Assembly: GCF_015668195.1 (NCBI RefSeq) | Contig: NZ_JADPFC010000009.1 | Span: forward strand, 1 to 63,319 | Length of the DNA stretch: 63,319 nt | Direction of reading: 5' to 3' | Source: Romboutsia_C sp015668195 | GTDB taxonomy: Bacteria > Bacillota > Clostridia > Peptostreptococcales > Peptostreptococcaceae | Part shown: piece after piece, positions 16,926 to 23,812 of the stretch | Layout: each line of letters begins with the position of its first letter | How positions within the stretch are numbered: the stretch's first letter is position 1 | The notes under the pieces: model-generated | The model's input: only the letters and a program-made list of their open reading frames with translations | What the model was told of the DNA's origin: nothing | Databases searched by the model: none | Position numbers and translations under genes: made by a program

Positions 16926-17129
16926 TTAAGCTCTAGTTTCGTTTAACTTTCTTTCAGCAAGTATAGTTTTAACTCTAGCTATATCTTTCTTAACGAATTT
17001 TATTCTTGCTGTGTTTTCTAATTGACCAGTAGCTAATTGGAATCTTAAGCTAAATAATTCACTTTTGAAGTCATTTAATCTATTCATTAGCTCTTCGCTT
17101 GTTAAATCTCTTAATTCTTTAGCTTTCAT
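16926..17129 (-). CDS. rpmC: 50S ribosomal protein L29
   Basis: L29 is a small helical protein near the tunnel exit, where it helps dock chaperones and SRP. I start at the ATG at 17129 (MKAKELRDLTSEELM), giving 67 residues. The GTG four codons upstream lies within the end of rplP and lacks a separate ribosome-binding site. The conserved LRFQLATGQLENTARIKFVKKDIARVKTIL segment confirms the family. The start immediately follows the rplP stop. Confidence 0.97.
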   Translation of the reverse strand: MKAKELRDLTSEELMNRLNDFKSELFSLRFQLATGQLENTARIKFVKKDIARVKTILAERKLNETRA

Positions 17130-17130
17130 C

Positions 17131-17562
17131 CTATTCACCACCTTTTACTTCTAAATCTTCACGCTTTACAAACTTACATTTAACAGGAAGTTTGTGCATA
17201 GCAAGTCTCATTGCTTCTCTAGCTTTCTCTTCAGAAACACCTGCTAATTCGAACATAACTCTTCCTGGTTTAACAACTGCTACCCAGTATTCTGGTGAAC
17301 CTTTACCGGCACCCATACGAGTTTCAGCAGGTTTTCTTGTTACTGGTTTATGTGGGAATATTTTTATCCAAACTTTTCCCCCTCTTTTTATAGATCTAGT
17401 CATAGCGATTCTGGCAGCTTCTATTTGGTTAGAAGTTATCCAAGAAGCTTCTAAAGCAACTAGTCCGAACTCACCGTAAGTAACTTTGTTACCCTTATGA
17501 GCTTTTCCAGCCATACTTCCTCTATGAACTCTACGACGCTTTACTCTTTTTGGCATTAACAT
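17131..17562 (-). CDS. rplP: 50S ribosomal protein L16
   Basis: L16 helps position A-site tRNA on the large subunit. The 143-residue protein starts MLMPKRVKRRRVHRG and has the family signatures FGLVALEASWITSNQIEAARIAMTR and KPAETRMGAGKGSPEYWVAVVKPGRVMFELAG. The hydroxylated/functional arginine region GSPEYW is intact. It lies between rpsC and rpmC. Confidence 0.98.
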   Translation of the reverse strand: MLMPKRVKRRRVHRGSMAGKAHKGNKVTYGEFGLVALEASWITSNQIEAARIAMTRSIKRGGKVWIKIFPHKPVTRKPAETRMGAGKGSPEYWVAVVKPGRVMFELAGVSEEKAREAMRLAMHKLPVKCKFVKREDLEVKGGE

Positions 17563-17595
17563 GAGTATTTCCTCCTTCCTCGAACCTTTTTAATA

Positions 17596-18411
17596 TTAGT
17601 TATCTTTCTTTTCAGTTCTTTGAGGTCTTGATCCTTGAGGTCTTTGTCCTTGAGGTCTTTGTCCTCTGTTGTTTCCTCTATCATTACCTCTTCTATCGTT
17701 TCTTCTGTTATCTCTTCTATCGTTTCTCTTGTTGTTTCTTCTGTTGTCTCTTCTATCTTCTCTTGGGTTTACACCGTTTCTAGTTGGAAGAACTTCTCCG
17801 TTACATATCCAAACTTTTATACCAGTTTTCCCGTAAGTAGTGTTAGCTTCAGCGAAACCGTAATCTATATCAGCTCTTAAAGTTTGAAGAGGTACATTTC
17901 CTTCACTGTATCCTTCAGTTCTAGCCATTTCAGCTCCACCTAATCTTCCTGAAGCAGAAACTTTTATACCTTTAACTCCTGACTTCATAGCTCTTTGTAT
18001 AGCTTGTTTCATAGCTCTTCTGAAAGCAACCCTTCTTTCTATAGCTAATGCTATATTTTCTGCTACTAATTGAGCATCTTTATCTGGGTTTCTAACTTCA
18101 ACTATGTTAACTATAACAGTCTTCTTAGTCATTTTTTCTAATTCAGCTTTTAAAGCTTCTATACCAGCACCAGCTTTTCCTATAACTACACCTGGCTTAG
18201 CAACGTGTAAGTCTATCTTAACCTTGTTTGCTGATCTTTCTATTTCTATCTTCGCAACTCCTGAAGAATATAATCTATTCTTTAAGAATTTACGTATATT
18301 ATGGTCTTCTAATAATAAATTTCCGAACTCTTTTTTATCTGCGAACCATCTTGAGTCCCAATCTTTTATAACACCGACTCTTAGTCCGTGTGGATTAACC
18401 TTTTGACCCAT
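17596..18411 (-). CDS. rpsC: 30S ribosomal protein S3 with an Arg/Asn-rich tail
   Basis: S3 lies at the mRNA entry pore and contributes to helicase activity and to 30S-head structure. Residues 1-210 are a normal S3 with the KH domain (KPGVVIGKAGAGIEALKAELEKM) and the C-terminal domain (MKSGVKGIKVSASGRLGGAEMARTEGYSEGNVPLQTLRADIDYGFAEA). From about residue 219 to the end (271) the sequence becomes a low-complexity tail rich in Arg, Asn, Asp, Gln and Gly (RRDNRRN, NDRRG and RPQGQRPQG repeats). The tail makes the protein longer than the usual 215-220 residues. The reading frame is intact. I know of no assigned role for the tail. Confidence 0.96.
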   Translation of the reverse strand: MGQKVNPHGLRVGVIKDWDSRWFADKKEFGNLLLEDHNIRKFLKNRLYSSGVAKIEIERSANKVKIDLHVAKPGVVIGKAGAGIEALKAELEKMTKKTVIVNIVEVRNPDKDAQLVAENIALAIERRVAFRRAMKQAIQRAMKSGVKGIKVSASGRLGGAEMARTEGYSEGNVPLQTLRADIDYGFAEANTTYGKTGIKVWICNGEVLPTRNGVNPREDRRDNRRNNKRNDRRDNRRNDRRGNDRGNNRGQRPQGQRPQGSRPQRTEKKDN

Positions 18412-18433
18412 TACTTTCCCTCCTATCTATTTA

Positions 18434-18769
18434 TTATTTTCTTTCCTTAAGAACAACCTCTATGTGAGAAGTTCTTTTTCTTATCATTGTTGCACGTCCC
18501 ATAGCTCTAGGCATGAATCTCTTCATTGTTGGTCCTTGGTTTGCAACTATTGATGCAACGTATAAATTTTCAACGTTCATCTCATGGTTATTTTCAGCGT
18601 TTGCCTTAGCAGACTTAACAACTTTAGCTATTATATCAGCTGCTCCTCTTGGAGTGAACTTTAATATTGCTAACGCTTCGTCTACATTTTTTCCTCTAAC
18701 AAGGCTGCAGATTTGTCCTGCTTTTCTTGGTGATACACGTACATATTTAGCAGTAGCTTTTGCTTCCAT
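18434..18769 (-). CDS. rplV: 50S ribosomal protein L22
   Basis: L22 spans the large subunit, and its beta-hairpin loop lines the peptide exit tunnel near the macrolide site. The 111-residue product contains AKYVRVSPRKAGQICSLVRGK and the hairpin segment PTMKRFMPRAMGRATMIRKRTSHIEVVL, with no insertion or deletion visible in the loop. It lies between rpsS and rpsC. Confidence 0.98.
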   Translation of the reverse strand: MEAKATAKYVRVSPRKAGQICSLVRGKNVDEALAILKFTPRGAADIIAKVVKSAKANAENNHEMNVENLYVASIVANQGPTMKRFMPRAMGRATMIRKRTSHIEVVLKERK

Positions 18770-18801
18770 TTGCTATTCCTCCTTCCTTAGCGAAAAATTA
18801 A

Positions 18802-19083
18802 TTATTTTCTCTTATTAGATTTTTCGTCGTCCTTGTGTCCTTTGAAAGTTCTTGTAGGAACGAATTCTCCTAACTTGTGTCCAACCATGTCTTCTGTTAT
18901 AAATACAGGTACATGTCTTCTTCCATCATGAACAGCTATAGTATGTTCTACCATTTGAGGGAATATAGTTGAACTTCTTGACCAAGTTTTTATAACTTCT
19001 TTATTTCCACTAGCGTTCATAGCCTCTATTTTCTTTAAAAGTCTCGCATGTACGAAAGGTCCTTTTTTAGTTGATCTTGACAT
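18802..19083 (-). CDS. rpsS: 30S ribosomal protein S19
   Basis: S19 pairs with S13 in the 30S head and makes contacts to the large subunit. The 93-residue protein has the signature MSRSTKKGPFVHARLLKKI, IKTWSRSSTIFPQMVEHTIAVHDGRRHVPVFITEDMVGHKLGEFVPTRTF. It follows rplB by 34 bases. Confidence 0.98.
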   Translation of the reverse strand: MSRSTKKGPFVHARLLKKIEAMNASGNKEVIKTWSRSSTIFPQMVEHTIAVHDGRRHVPVFITEDMVGHKLGEFVPTRTFKGHKDDEKSNKRK

Positions 19084-19117
19084 TTAAACTCCTCCTTTCC
19101 GAGCAAAAGTAAATCTA

Positions 19118-19948
19118 TTACTTAGTTCTTCTTGATACTATTAACTTATCAGAAGCTTTGTTTTTCTTTCTAGTTTTGTATCCAAGAGCTGGTTTACCCC
19201 ATGGAGTAACTGGTGAAGGTCTACCTATTGAAGTTCTACCTTCCCCACCACCGTGTGGATGGTCACAAGGGTTCATTACAGAACCTCTAACTGTAGGTCT
19301 TATACCCATATGTCTCTTTCTACCTGCTTTACCTATAACAACGTTACCGTGTTCTATGTTACCAACTTGTCCTATAGTAGCTTTACACTCTATAGAAACG
19401 AATCTCATTTCTCCTGATGGTAATCTTAATAAAGCTTTCTTTCCTTCTTTAGCCATTAATTGAGCAGAAACTCCAGCAGATCTTACTAATTGAGCTCCTT
19501 TTCCTGGCTTTAATTCTATGTTGTGTATTACAGTACCTACTGGCATATCCTTTAATGCTAATGCATTTCCTGGCTTTATGTCAGCTGTTGGTCCTGATAA
19601 TAATGTATCTCCAACATTTATTCCAACAGGTGCTAATATATATCTCTTTTCACCATCTGCATAGTGTAATAAAGCTATGTTAGCTGTTCTGTTTGGATCG
19701 TATTCAACAGTAGCAACCTTTGCAGGTACTCCGTCTTTATTTCTTTTGAAATCTATTATTCTATATTTTCTTCTGTTTCCTCCACCTCTGTGACGAACAG
19801 TTATTTTACCGTGAGCATTTCTACCAGAGTTTTTCTTTAATGAAACTAAAAGAGATTTTTCTGGTTCATTGCAAGTTATCTCATCAGAAACTAAAACTGT
19901 CATTTGTCTTAAGGCAGGAGAAGTTGGTTTAAACTTTTTTATAGCCAT
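19118..19948 (-). CDS. rplB: 50S ribosomal protein L2
   Basis: L2 is close to the peptidyl transferase centre and is required for subunit association. The 276-residue product has the conserved RHRGGGNRRKYRIIDFKR, GTVIHNIELKPGKGAQLVRSAG and C-terminal RPTVRGSVMNPCDHPHGGGEGRTSIG segments, the last containing the histidine required for activity. It lies between rplW and rpsS. Confidence 0.99.
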   Translation of the reverse strand: MAIKKFKPTSPALRQMTVLVSDEITCNEPEKSLLVSLKKNSGRNAHGKITVRHRGGGNRRKYRIIDFKRNKDGVPAKVATVEYDPNRTANIALLHYADGEKRYILAPVGINVGDTLLSGPTADIKPGNALALKDMPVGTVIHNIELKPGKGAQLVRSAGVSAQLMAKEGKKALLRLPSGEMRFVSIECKATIGQVGNIEHGNVVIGKAGRKRHMGIRPTVRGSVMNPCDHPHGGGEGRTSIGRPSPVTPWGKPALGYKTRKKNKASDKLIVSRRTK

Positions 19949-19980
19949 CTGTTTTCCCTCCTTCGTTTACTAGGGTTAAA

Positions 19981-20271
19981 TTACATACCTTGGAAGAATT
20001 CTATTTCTTTGCTATCAGCAGCTAATTTAACTACTGCTTTCTTGAAGCTTGCAGTTCTTCCTTCGTATCTACCCATTCTCTTAACTTTTCCATCGTAGTT
20101 TAATGTGTTAACTTTTTCAACATTAACTCCGAATATAGCTTCTACAGCTTTCTTTATTTCAGTTTTGTTTGCACTCTTAGCAACAACAAAAGTGTATTTC
20201 TTTCCAACCATCTCAGTCATACTTTGTTCAGTAACAACTGGCTTTATTATTATATCATGTGGATTAGTCAT
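19981..20271 (-). CDS. rplW: 50S ribosomal protein L23
   Basis: L23 is at the peptide exit and is the docking site for trigger factor and SRP. The 96-residue product begins MTNPHDIIIKPVVTEQS and has the family core KYTFVVAKSANKTEIKKAVEAIFGVNVEKVNTLN. Its ATG overlaps the rplD stop by one base (TAATG), giving translational coupling. Confidence 0.98.
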   Translation of the reverse strand: MTNPHDIIIKPVVTEQSMTEMVGKKYTFVVAKSANKTEIKKAVEAIFGVNVEKVNTLNYDGKVKRMGRYEGRTASFKKAVVKLAADSKEIEFFQGM

Positions 20272-20894
20272 TATGCGTACACCTCCTCCACTTTTTTAAC
20301 AGCGTCTGTAGTTATTATGAATGAATCATACTTTAATATATCGTAAACATTTATAGTGTTAACTGTAGCAGTTGCAACACCTTCTATGTTTCTAGCTGAT
20401 TTTATTACGTTTTCGTTGTTTTCAGCAGTTACTACTAAAGCTTTCTTAGCAGCGTTTATGTTCTTTAATATAGCAGCGAATTCTTTAGTCTTAGGAGCTT
20501 CCATTGTTAAAGCATCTAATACTATCATTTCACCGTTTTGAACTTTTGAAGATAAAGCAGATTTCATAGCTAATCTTCTAACTTTCTTAGGTAAAGTATA
20601 TCTGTAATCTCTTGGCTTAGGTGCAAAAGCAACTCCTCCACCAACCCATTGTACAGCTCTTATAGAACCTTGTCTAGCTCTACCTGTTCCTTTTTGTTTC
20701 CAAGGTTTTCTTCCGCCACCTCTAACTTCTGCTCTAGTTTTAGCAGATTGAGTACCTTGTCTCTTGTTTGCTAATTGATTTTTAACAACTTCGTATAAAA
20801 CGTGTTCGTTAACTTCTACGTTGAATATAGCATCAGCTAATTCTATTTCCCCAACGTTTTGTCCAGTTATATTTAATACATTTAATTTTGGCAT
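20271..20894 (-). CDS. rplD: 50S ribosomal protein L4
   Basis: L4 has a globular body and a loop that lines the exit tunnel. The 207-residue protein contains TRAEVRGGGRKPWKQKGTGRARQGSIRAVQWVGGGVAFAPKPRDY, the tunnel loop, which looks wild type. In Escherichia coli L4 represses the S10 operon at the leader; whether it does so here is unknown. Its stop codon is shared with the rplW start. Confidence 0.98.
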   Translation of the reverse strand: MPKLNVLNITGQNVGEIELADAIFNVEVNEHVLYEVVKNQLANKRQGTQSAKTRAEVRGGGRKPWKQKGTGRARQGSIRAVQWVGGGVAFAPKPRDYRYTLPKKVRRLAMKSALSSKVQNGEMIVLDALTMEAPKTKEFAAILKNINAAKKALVVTAENNENVIKSARNIEGVATATVNTINVYDILKYDSFIITTDAVKKVEEVYA

Positions 20895-20922
20895 CGTGCT
20901 TCCTCCTTTCTTAGGTTAGTTA

Positions 20923-21552
20923 TTATTTAGAAGCTTTAACAGCTTCCTTTATAGTTACTACTGAACCTTTAGCTCCTGGTATAGCACCCTTAACTAATAT
21001 AAGGTTCTTATCAGCATCTACTTTAACAACTTCTAAGTTTTGTATAGTAACTTTAACGCTACCCATGTGTCCAGCTAATTTTTTGTTTTTGAAAACTCTA
21101 CCTGGGAAAGAACATGCTCCCATTGAACCTGGTCTTCTGTGGTATCTAGAACCGTGAGATTCAGGACCTCTAGATTGTCCATGTCTCTTTATAGGACCTT
21201 GGAATCCCTTACCTTTACTTGTTCCAGTTACATCTATTTTTTCACCTGCAGCGAATAAATCAGCTTTTATTTCTTGTCCAACTGAGTATTCTTCTGTAGA
21301 TTCTACTCTAAATTCTTTTAAGTGTTTCTTTAATACATTAGCAGCAGCTAAATGACCTTTTTGAGGCTTGTTTAAAGATTTTTCTTTAGCATCTTCAAAA
21401 CCAACTTGAACTGCGTTGTATCCATCTTTTTCAGTTGTTTTAACTTGAGTTACAACTACTGGTCCTGCCTCAACCACTGTTACTGGTACTACTATACCTT
21501 CTTCAGTGAATATTTGAGTCATTCCAACTTTTCTTCCTAATATTCCTTTCAT
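20923..21552 (-). CDS. rplC: 50S ribosomal protein L3
   Basis: L3 starts 50S assembly and reaches into the peptidyl transferase centre. The 209-residue product begins MKGILGRKVGMTQIF and includes the central-loop segment GTSKGKGFQGPIKRHGQSRGPESHGSRYHRRPGSMGACSFPGRVFKNKKLAGHMG, where a methylated glutamine lies in related proteins. The start is preceded by AGGAGGTG and by a 91-base spacer from rpsJ with stable hairpins that can be drawn in two mutually exclusive ways. Confidence 0.98.
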   Translation of the reverse strand: MKGILGRKVGMTQIFTEEGIVVPVTVVEAGPVVVTQVKTTEKDGYNAVQVGFEDAKEKSLNKPQKGHLAAANVLKKHLKEFRVESTEEYSVGQEIKADLFAAGEKIDVTGTSKGKGFQGPIKRHGQSRGPESHGSRYHRRPGSMGACSFPGRVFKNKKLAGHMGSVKVTIQNLEVVKVDADKNLILVKGAIPGAKGSVVTIKEAVKASK

Positions 21553-21643
21553 ATTAGCACCTCCTATAATCTTACAGCGGATTATACTGTCGTATAATCA
21601 TTCTAAGATAGTTACCTTATAGGATAAGTATCTTAGGTTGCTA
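21553..21643 (-). ncRNA. rpsJ-rplC intercistronic RNA with alternative hairpins
   Basis: Hairpin 1 uses 21603-21610 and 21629-21636 (8 bp, with further internal pairing). Hairpin 2 is a perfect 8-bp stem with a four-base loop (21580-21587 with 21592-21599). An alternative helix pairs 21580-21586 with 21565-21571, which abuts and shares one base with the AGGAGG of rplC. Hairpin 2 and that helix compete for the same strand. A regulatory role is inference. Confidence 0.5.
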
Positions 21644-21955
21644 TTATAACTTTATTTCTATATCAACACCAGCTGGTAAGTCTAATCTCATTAATGAGTC
21701 AACTGTCTTAGGTGTTGGGTTAGCTATGTCTATTAATCTCTTGTGAGTTCTTATTTCGAATTGCTCTCTAGAGTCTTTGTACTTATGAACAGCTCTTAAT
21801 ATAGTTACTACTTGCTTTTCTGTTGGTAGTGGCACAGGTCCTGAAACTTGTGATCCAGCTTTCTTAGCAGTTTCAACTATTTTAGCAGCTGAAAAATCTA
21901 ATAATTTGTGATCATATGACTTTAATCTTATTCTTATTTGTTCATTTTTAGCCAT
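21644..21955 (-). CDS. rpsJ: 30S ribosomal protein S10 (NusE)
   Basis: S10 lies in the 30S head and, as NusE, takes part in transcription antitermination with NusB and in coupling with NusG. The 103-residue protein starts MAKNEQIRIRLKSYDHKLLD and has the conserved SGPVPLPTEKQVVTILRAVHKYKDSREQFEIRTHKRLIDI. It is the first gene of the S10-spc-alpha superoperon. It has a consensus promoter about 270 bases upstream and a long leader. Confidence 0.99.
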   Translation of the reverse strand: MAKNEQIRIRLKSYDHKLLDFSAAKIVETAKKAGSQVSGPVPLPTEKQVVTILRAVHKYKDSREQFEIRTHKRLIDIANPTPKTVDSLMRLDLPAGVDIEIKL

Positions 21956-22219
21956 TGTATTTTCCCTCCTTTATCGCACGTTATCTTTTAGTTACGCACG
22001 ACTTATGCCGATACACACTTCCGGGTGTGTTGTGTTTTTTCACTCGACAGTCGGTCGCCCTTAACTAAGATTTAGTTTATATTTTCGTATCTCTCAAGCA
22101 CACTATTATATTTTAAATCATTTTTTACTATTTTTCAAGTTTTTTTTATAATTTTACAAAGTTTATTTTTTTATGTAAAACTTAGGAACAAACTCGATTT
22201 CTGTCCTTTTCCAAGGCAC
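21956..22219 (-). ncRNA. long untranslated leader of the S10 operon
   Basis: From the promoter at 22226-22254 the transcript has roughly 260 bases before rpsJ. It contains a hairpin with ACACAC/GTGTGT arms at 22014-22031 and GC-rich blocks (22000-22060) unlike the AT-rich surroundings. I recognised no coding frame and no known leader family. Confidence 0.5.
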
Positions 22220-22225
22220 TTATCT

Positions 22226-22254
22226 AGTATATAAAATTTCGCCTCCGTTGTCAA
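22226..22254 (-). promoter_or_regulatory. promoter of the S10-spc-alpha superoperon
   Basis: The minus strand has TTGACA (22249-22254), a 17-base spacer and TATACT (22226-22231), a near-perfect sigma-A promoter. A second, weaker pair (TTGAAA, 17 bases, TAAAAT) lies nearer the gene, around 22110-22140. Confidence 0.87.
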
Positions 22255-22310
22255 ATAAATATAACTAGCATTTTATCACTTTATTTCAATTTTATTACTT
22301 ATATCAAAAA

Positions 22311-22330
22311 AGAGGGAGCAAGCTCCCCCT
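22311..22330 (-). terminator. terminator after tuf copy 1
   Basis: Arms 22311-22319 and 22322-22330 form a GC-rich stem with one mismatch and a two-base loop, followed by T6 on the minus strand. It separates tuf from the S10 promoter. Confidence 0.88.
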
Positions 22331-22350
22331 TTATCTATAGATTAATCACT

Positions 22351-22429
22351 TAAGAAAAGATTACTCTATTATAGAAGCAACAACACCTGATGCTACTGTT
22401 CTTCCACCTTCTCTTATTGCGAATCTTAA
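22351..22429. repeat. 79-base copy of the tuf 3' end (left side of gap)
   Basis: This stretch is identical to 22528-22606 and is followed directly by Ns. It is the 3' end of tuf plus ten downstream bases. It most likely represents a contig overlap that was not merged, so it should not be called a pseudogene or an attachment site. Confidence 0.9.
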
Positions 22430-22527
22430 NNNNNNNNNNNNNNNNNNNNNNNNNNNNNNNNNNNNNNNNNNNNNNNNNNNNNNNNNNNNNNNNNNNNNNN
22501 NNNNNNNNNNNNNNNNNNNNNNNNNNN
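22430..22527. other. assembly gap, 98 N
   Basis: This is a run of unknown bases. Both flanks carry the same 79 bases, so the real gap is probably zero or negative in length. Confidence 0.99.
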
Positions 22528-22537
22528 TAAGAAAAGA

Positions 22538-23731
22538 TTACTCTATTATAGAAGCAACAACACCTGATGCTACTGTTCTTCCACCTTCTCTTATTGCGAA
22601 TCTTAATCCTTCTTCTATTGCTATTGAGTTTATTAACTCTATAGTCATTTGTATGTTATCTCCAGGCATAACCATTTCTGTACCTTCTGGTAACTTACAA
22701 GTTCCTGTTACGTCAGTTGTTCTGAAGTAGAATTGTGGTCTGTATCCATCGAAGAATGGAGTATGTCTTCCACCTTCTTCTTTTTTAAGAACGTATACTT
22801 CTGCATTGAACTTAGTGTGAGGCTTAACTGTTCCTGGCTTAGCCATAACTTGTCCTCTTTCTATTTCATTTCTTTGTACACCTCTTATTAATGCTCCTAT
22901 GTTATCTCCAGCTTGTGCTTGGTCTAATAACTTTCTGAACATTTCTACTCCTGTTACTACAACTTTTCTTGGCTCGTCAGCAAGTCCTACTATTTCAACT
23001 TCGTCTTGAACCTTTAATACTCCTCTTTCAACTCTACCTGTAGCAACTGTTCCTCTACCTGTTATAGAGAATACGTCTTCTACTGGCATTAAGAAGTCTT
23101 TATCAACGTCTCTTTCTGGAGCTGGTATATATTCGTCTATTTGCTCGAATAATTCAACTATTTTGTCTCCCCACTCTGAAGAAGAATCTTGTAATGCCAT
23201 TAAAGCAGATCCTCTTACTATTGGAGTGTCATCTCCTGGGAATTCGTACTCATTTAATAAGTCTCTAACTTCCATTTCAACTAACTCTAATAATTCTTCG
23301 TCGTCTACCATGTCACACTTGTTTAAGAATACTACTATGTATGGTACACCAACTTGTCTTGATAATAATATATGCTCTCTTGTTTGAGGCATTGGTCCAT
23401 CAGTTGCTGAACAAACTAATATAGCACCATCCATTTGAGCTGCTCCTGTTATCATGTTCTTAACGTAGTCAGCATGTCCTGGACAGTCAACGTGTGCGTA
23501 GTGTCTGTTTGGAGTTTCGTATTCAACGTGAGCAGTTGATATTGTGATTCCTCTTTCTCTTTCTTCTGGAGCTTTATCTATGTTAGCGAAATCTACTGCT
23601 TCTCCTAATTGATATCTATCGAATAAAGTTTTTGTTATTGCAGCTGTTAATGTAGTTTTACCGTGGTCAACGTGTCCTATAGTTCCTATATTAACGTGCG
23701 GCTTATTTCTTTCAAATTTAGCTTTAGCCAT
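22538..23731 (-). CDS. tuf: elongation factor Tu, copy 1
   Basis: EF-Tu carries aminoacyl-tRNA to the ribosomal A site as a GTP complex. The 397-residue protein has G1 GHVDHGKTT (residues 19-27), the RGITI switch I, G3 DCPGHADY with the catalytic histidine, G4 NKCD, and domains 2 and 3 complete to the terminal SGVVASIIE. It follows fusA by about 80 bases, the usual str-operon position. The protein is identical to copy 2 at 38311-39504. The nucleotide sequence differs at only four third-codon positions, all within codons 10-19. The 3' end adjoins the assembly gap but the frame is complete. Confidence 0.98.
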   Translation of the reverse strand: MAKAKFERNKPHVNIGTIGHVDHGKTTLTAAITKTLFDRYQLGEAVDFANIDKAPEERERGITISTAHVEYETPNRHYAHVDCPGHADYVKNMITGAAQMDGAILVCSATDGPMPQTREHILLSRQVGVPYIVVFLNKCDMVDDEELLELVEMEVRDLLNEYEFPGDDTPIVRGSALMALQDSSSEWGDKIVELFEQIDEYIPAPERDVDKDFLMPVEDVFSITGRGTVATGRVERGVLKVQDEVEIVGLADEPRKVVVTGVEMFRKLLDQAQAGDNIGALIRGVQRNEIERGQVMAKPGTVKPHTKFNAEVYVLKKEEGGRHTPFFDGYRPQFYFRTTDVTGTCKLPEGTEMVMPGDNIQMTIELINSIAIEEGLRFAIREGGRTVASGVVASIIE

Positions 23732-23760
23732 TTTGAAATACCTCCCTATATATATTTTAT

Positions 23761-23785
23761 GTAAGACGAGGTAACCTCGCCTTAC
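23761..23785 (-). terminator. hairpin between fusA and tuf
   Basis: This 25-base inverted repeat has 11-base arms and a TAA loop. The one non-Watson-Crick position is a G-U pair in minus-strand RNA but an A-C mismatch in the other direction, which fits a transcribed minus-strand structure. There is no strong T-run, so it may be a weak attenuator or a processing site. Confidence 0.5.
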
Positions 23786-23812
23786 TTATTATACTTATTT
23801 TTTTAAAAATTA

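Noticed and set aside
17620..17770. Short repeats resembling a CRISPR array or minisatellite
   Set aside because: The repeats are in frame within rpsC and encode the Arg/Asn-rich tail. There are no regular spacers.
22351..22429. Truncated tuf pseudogene or recombination attachment site
   Set aside because: It is identical to the 3' end of the adjacent tuf and abuts Ns, which is best explained by a contig overlap.
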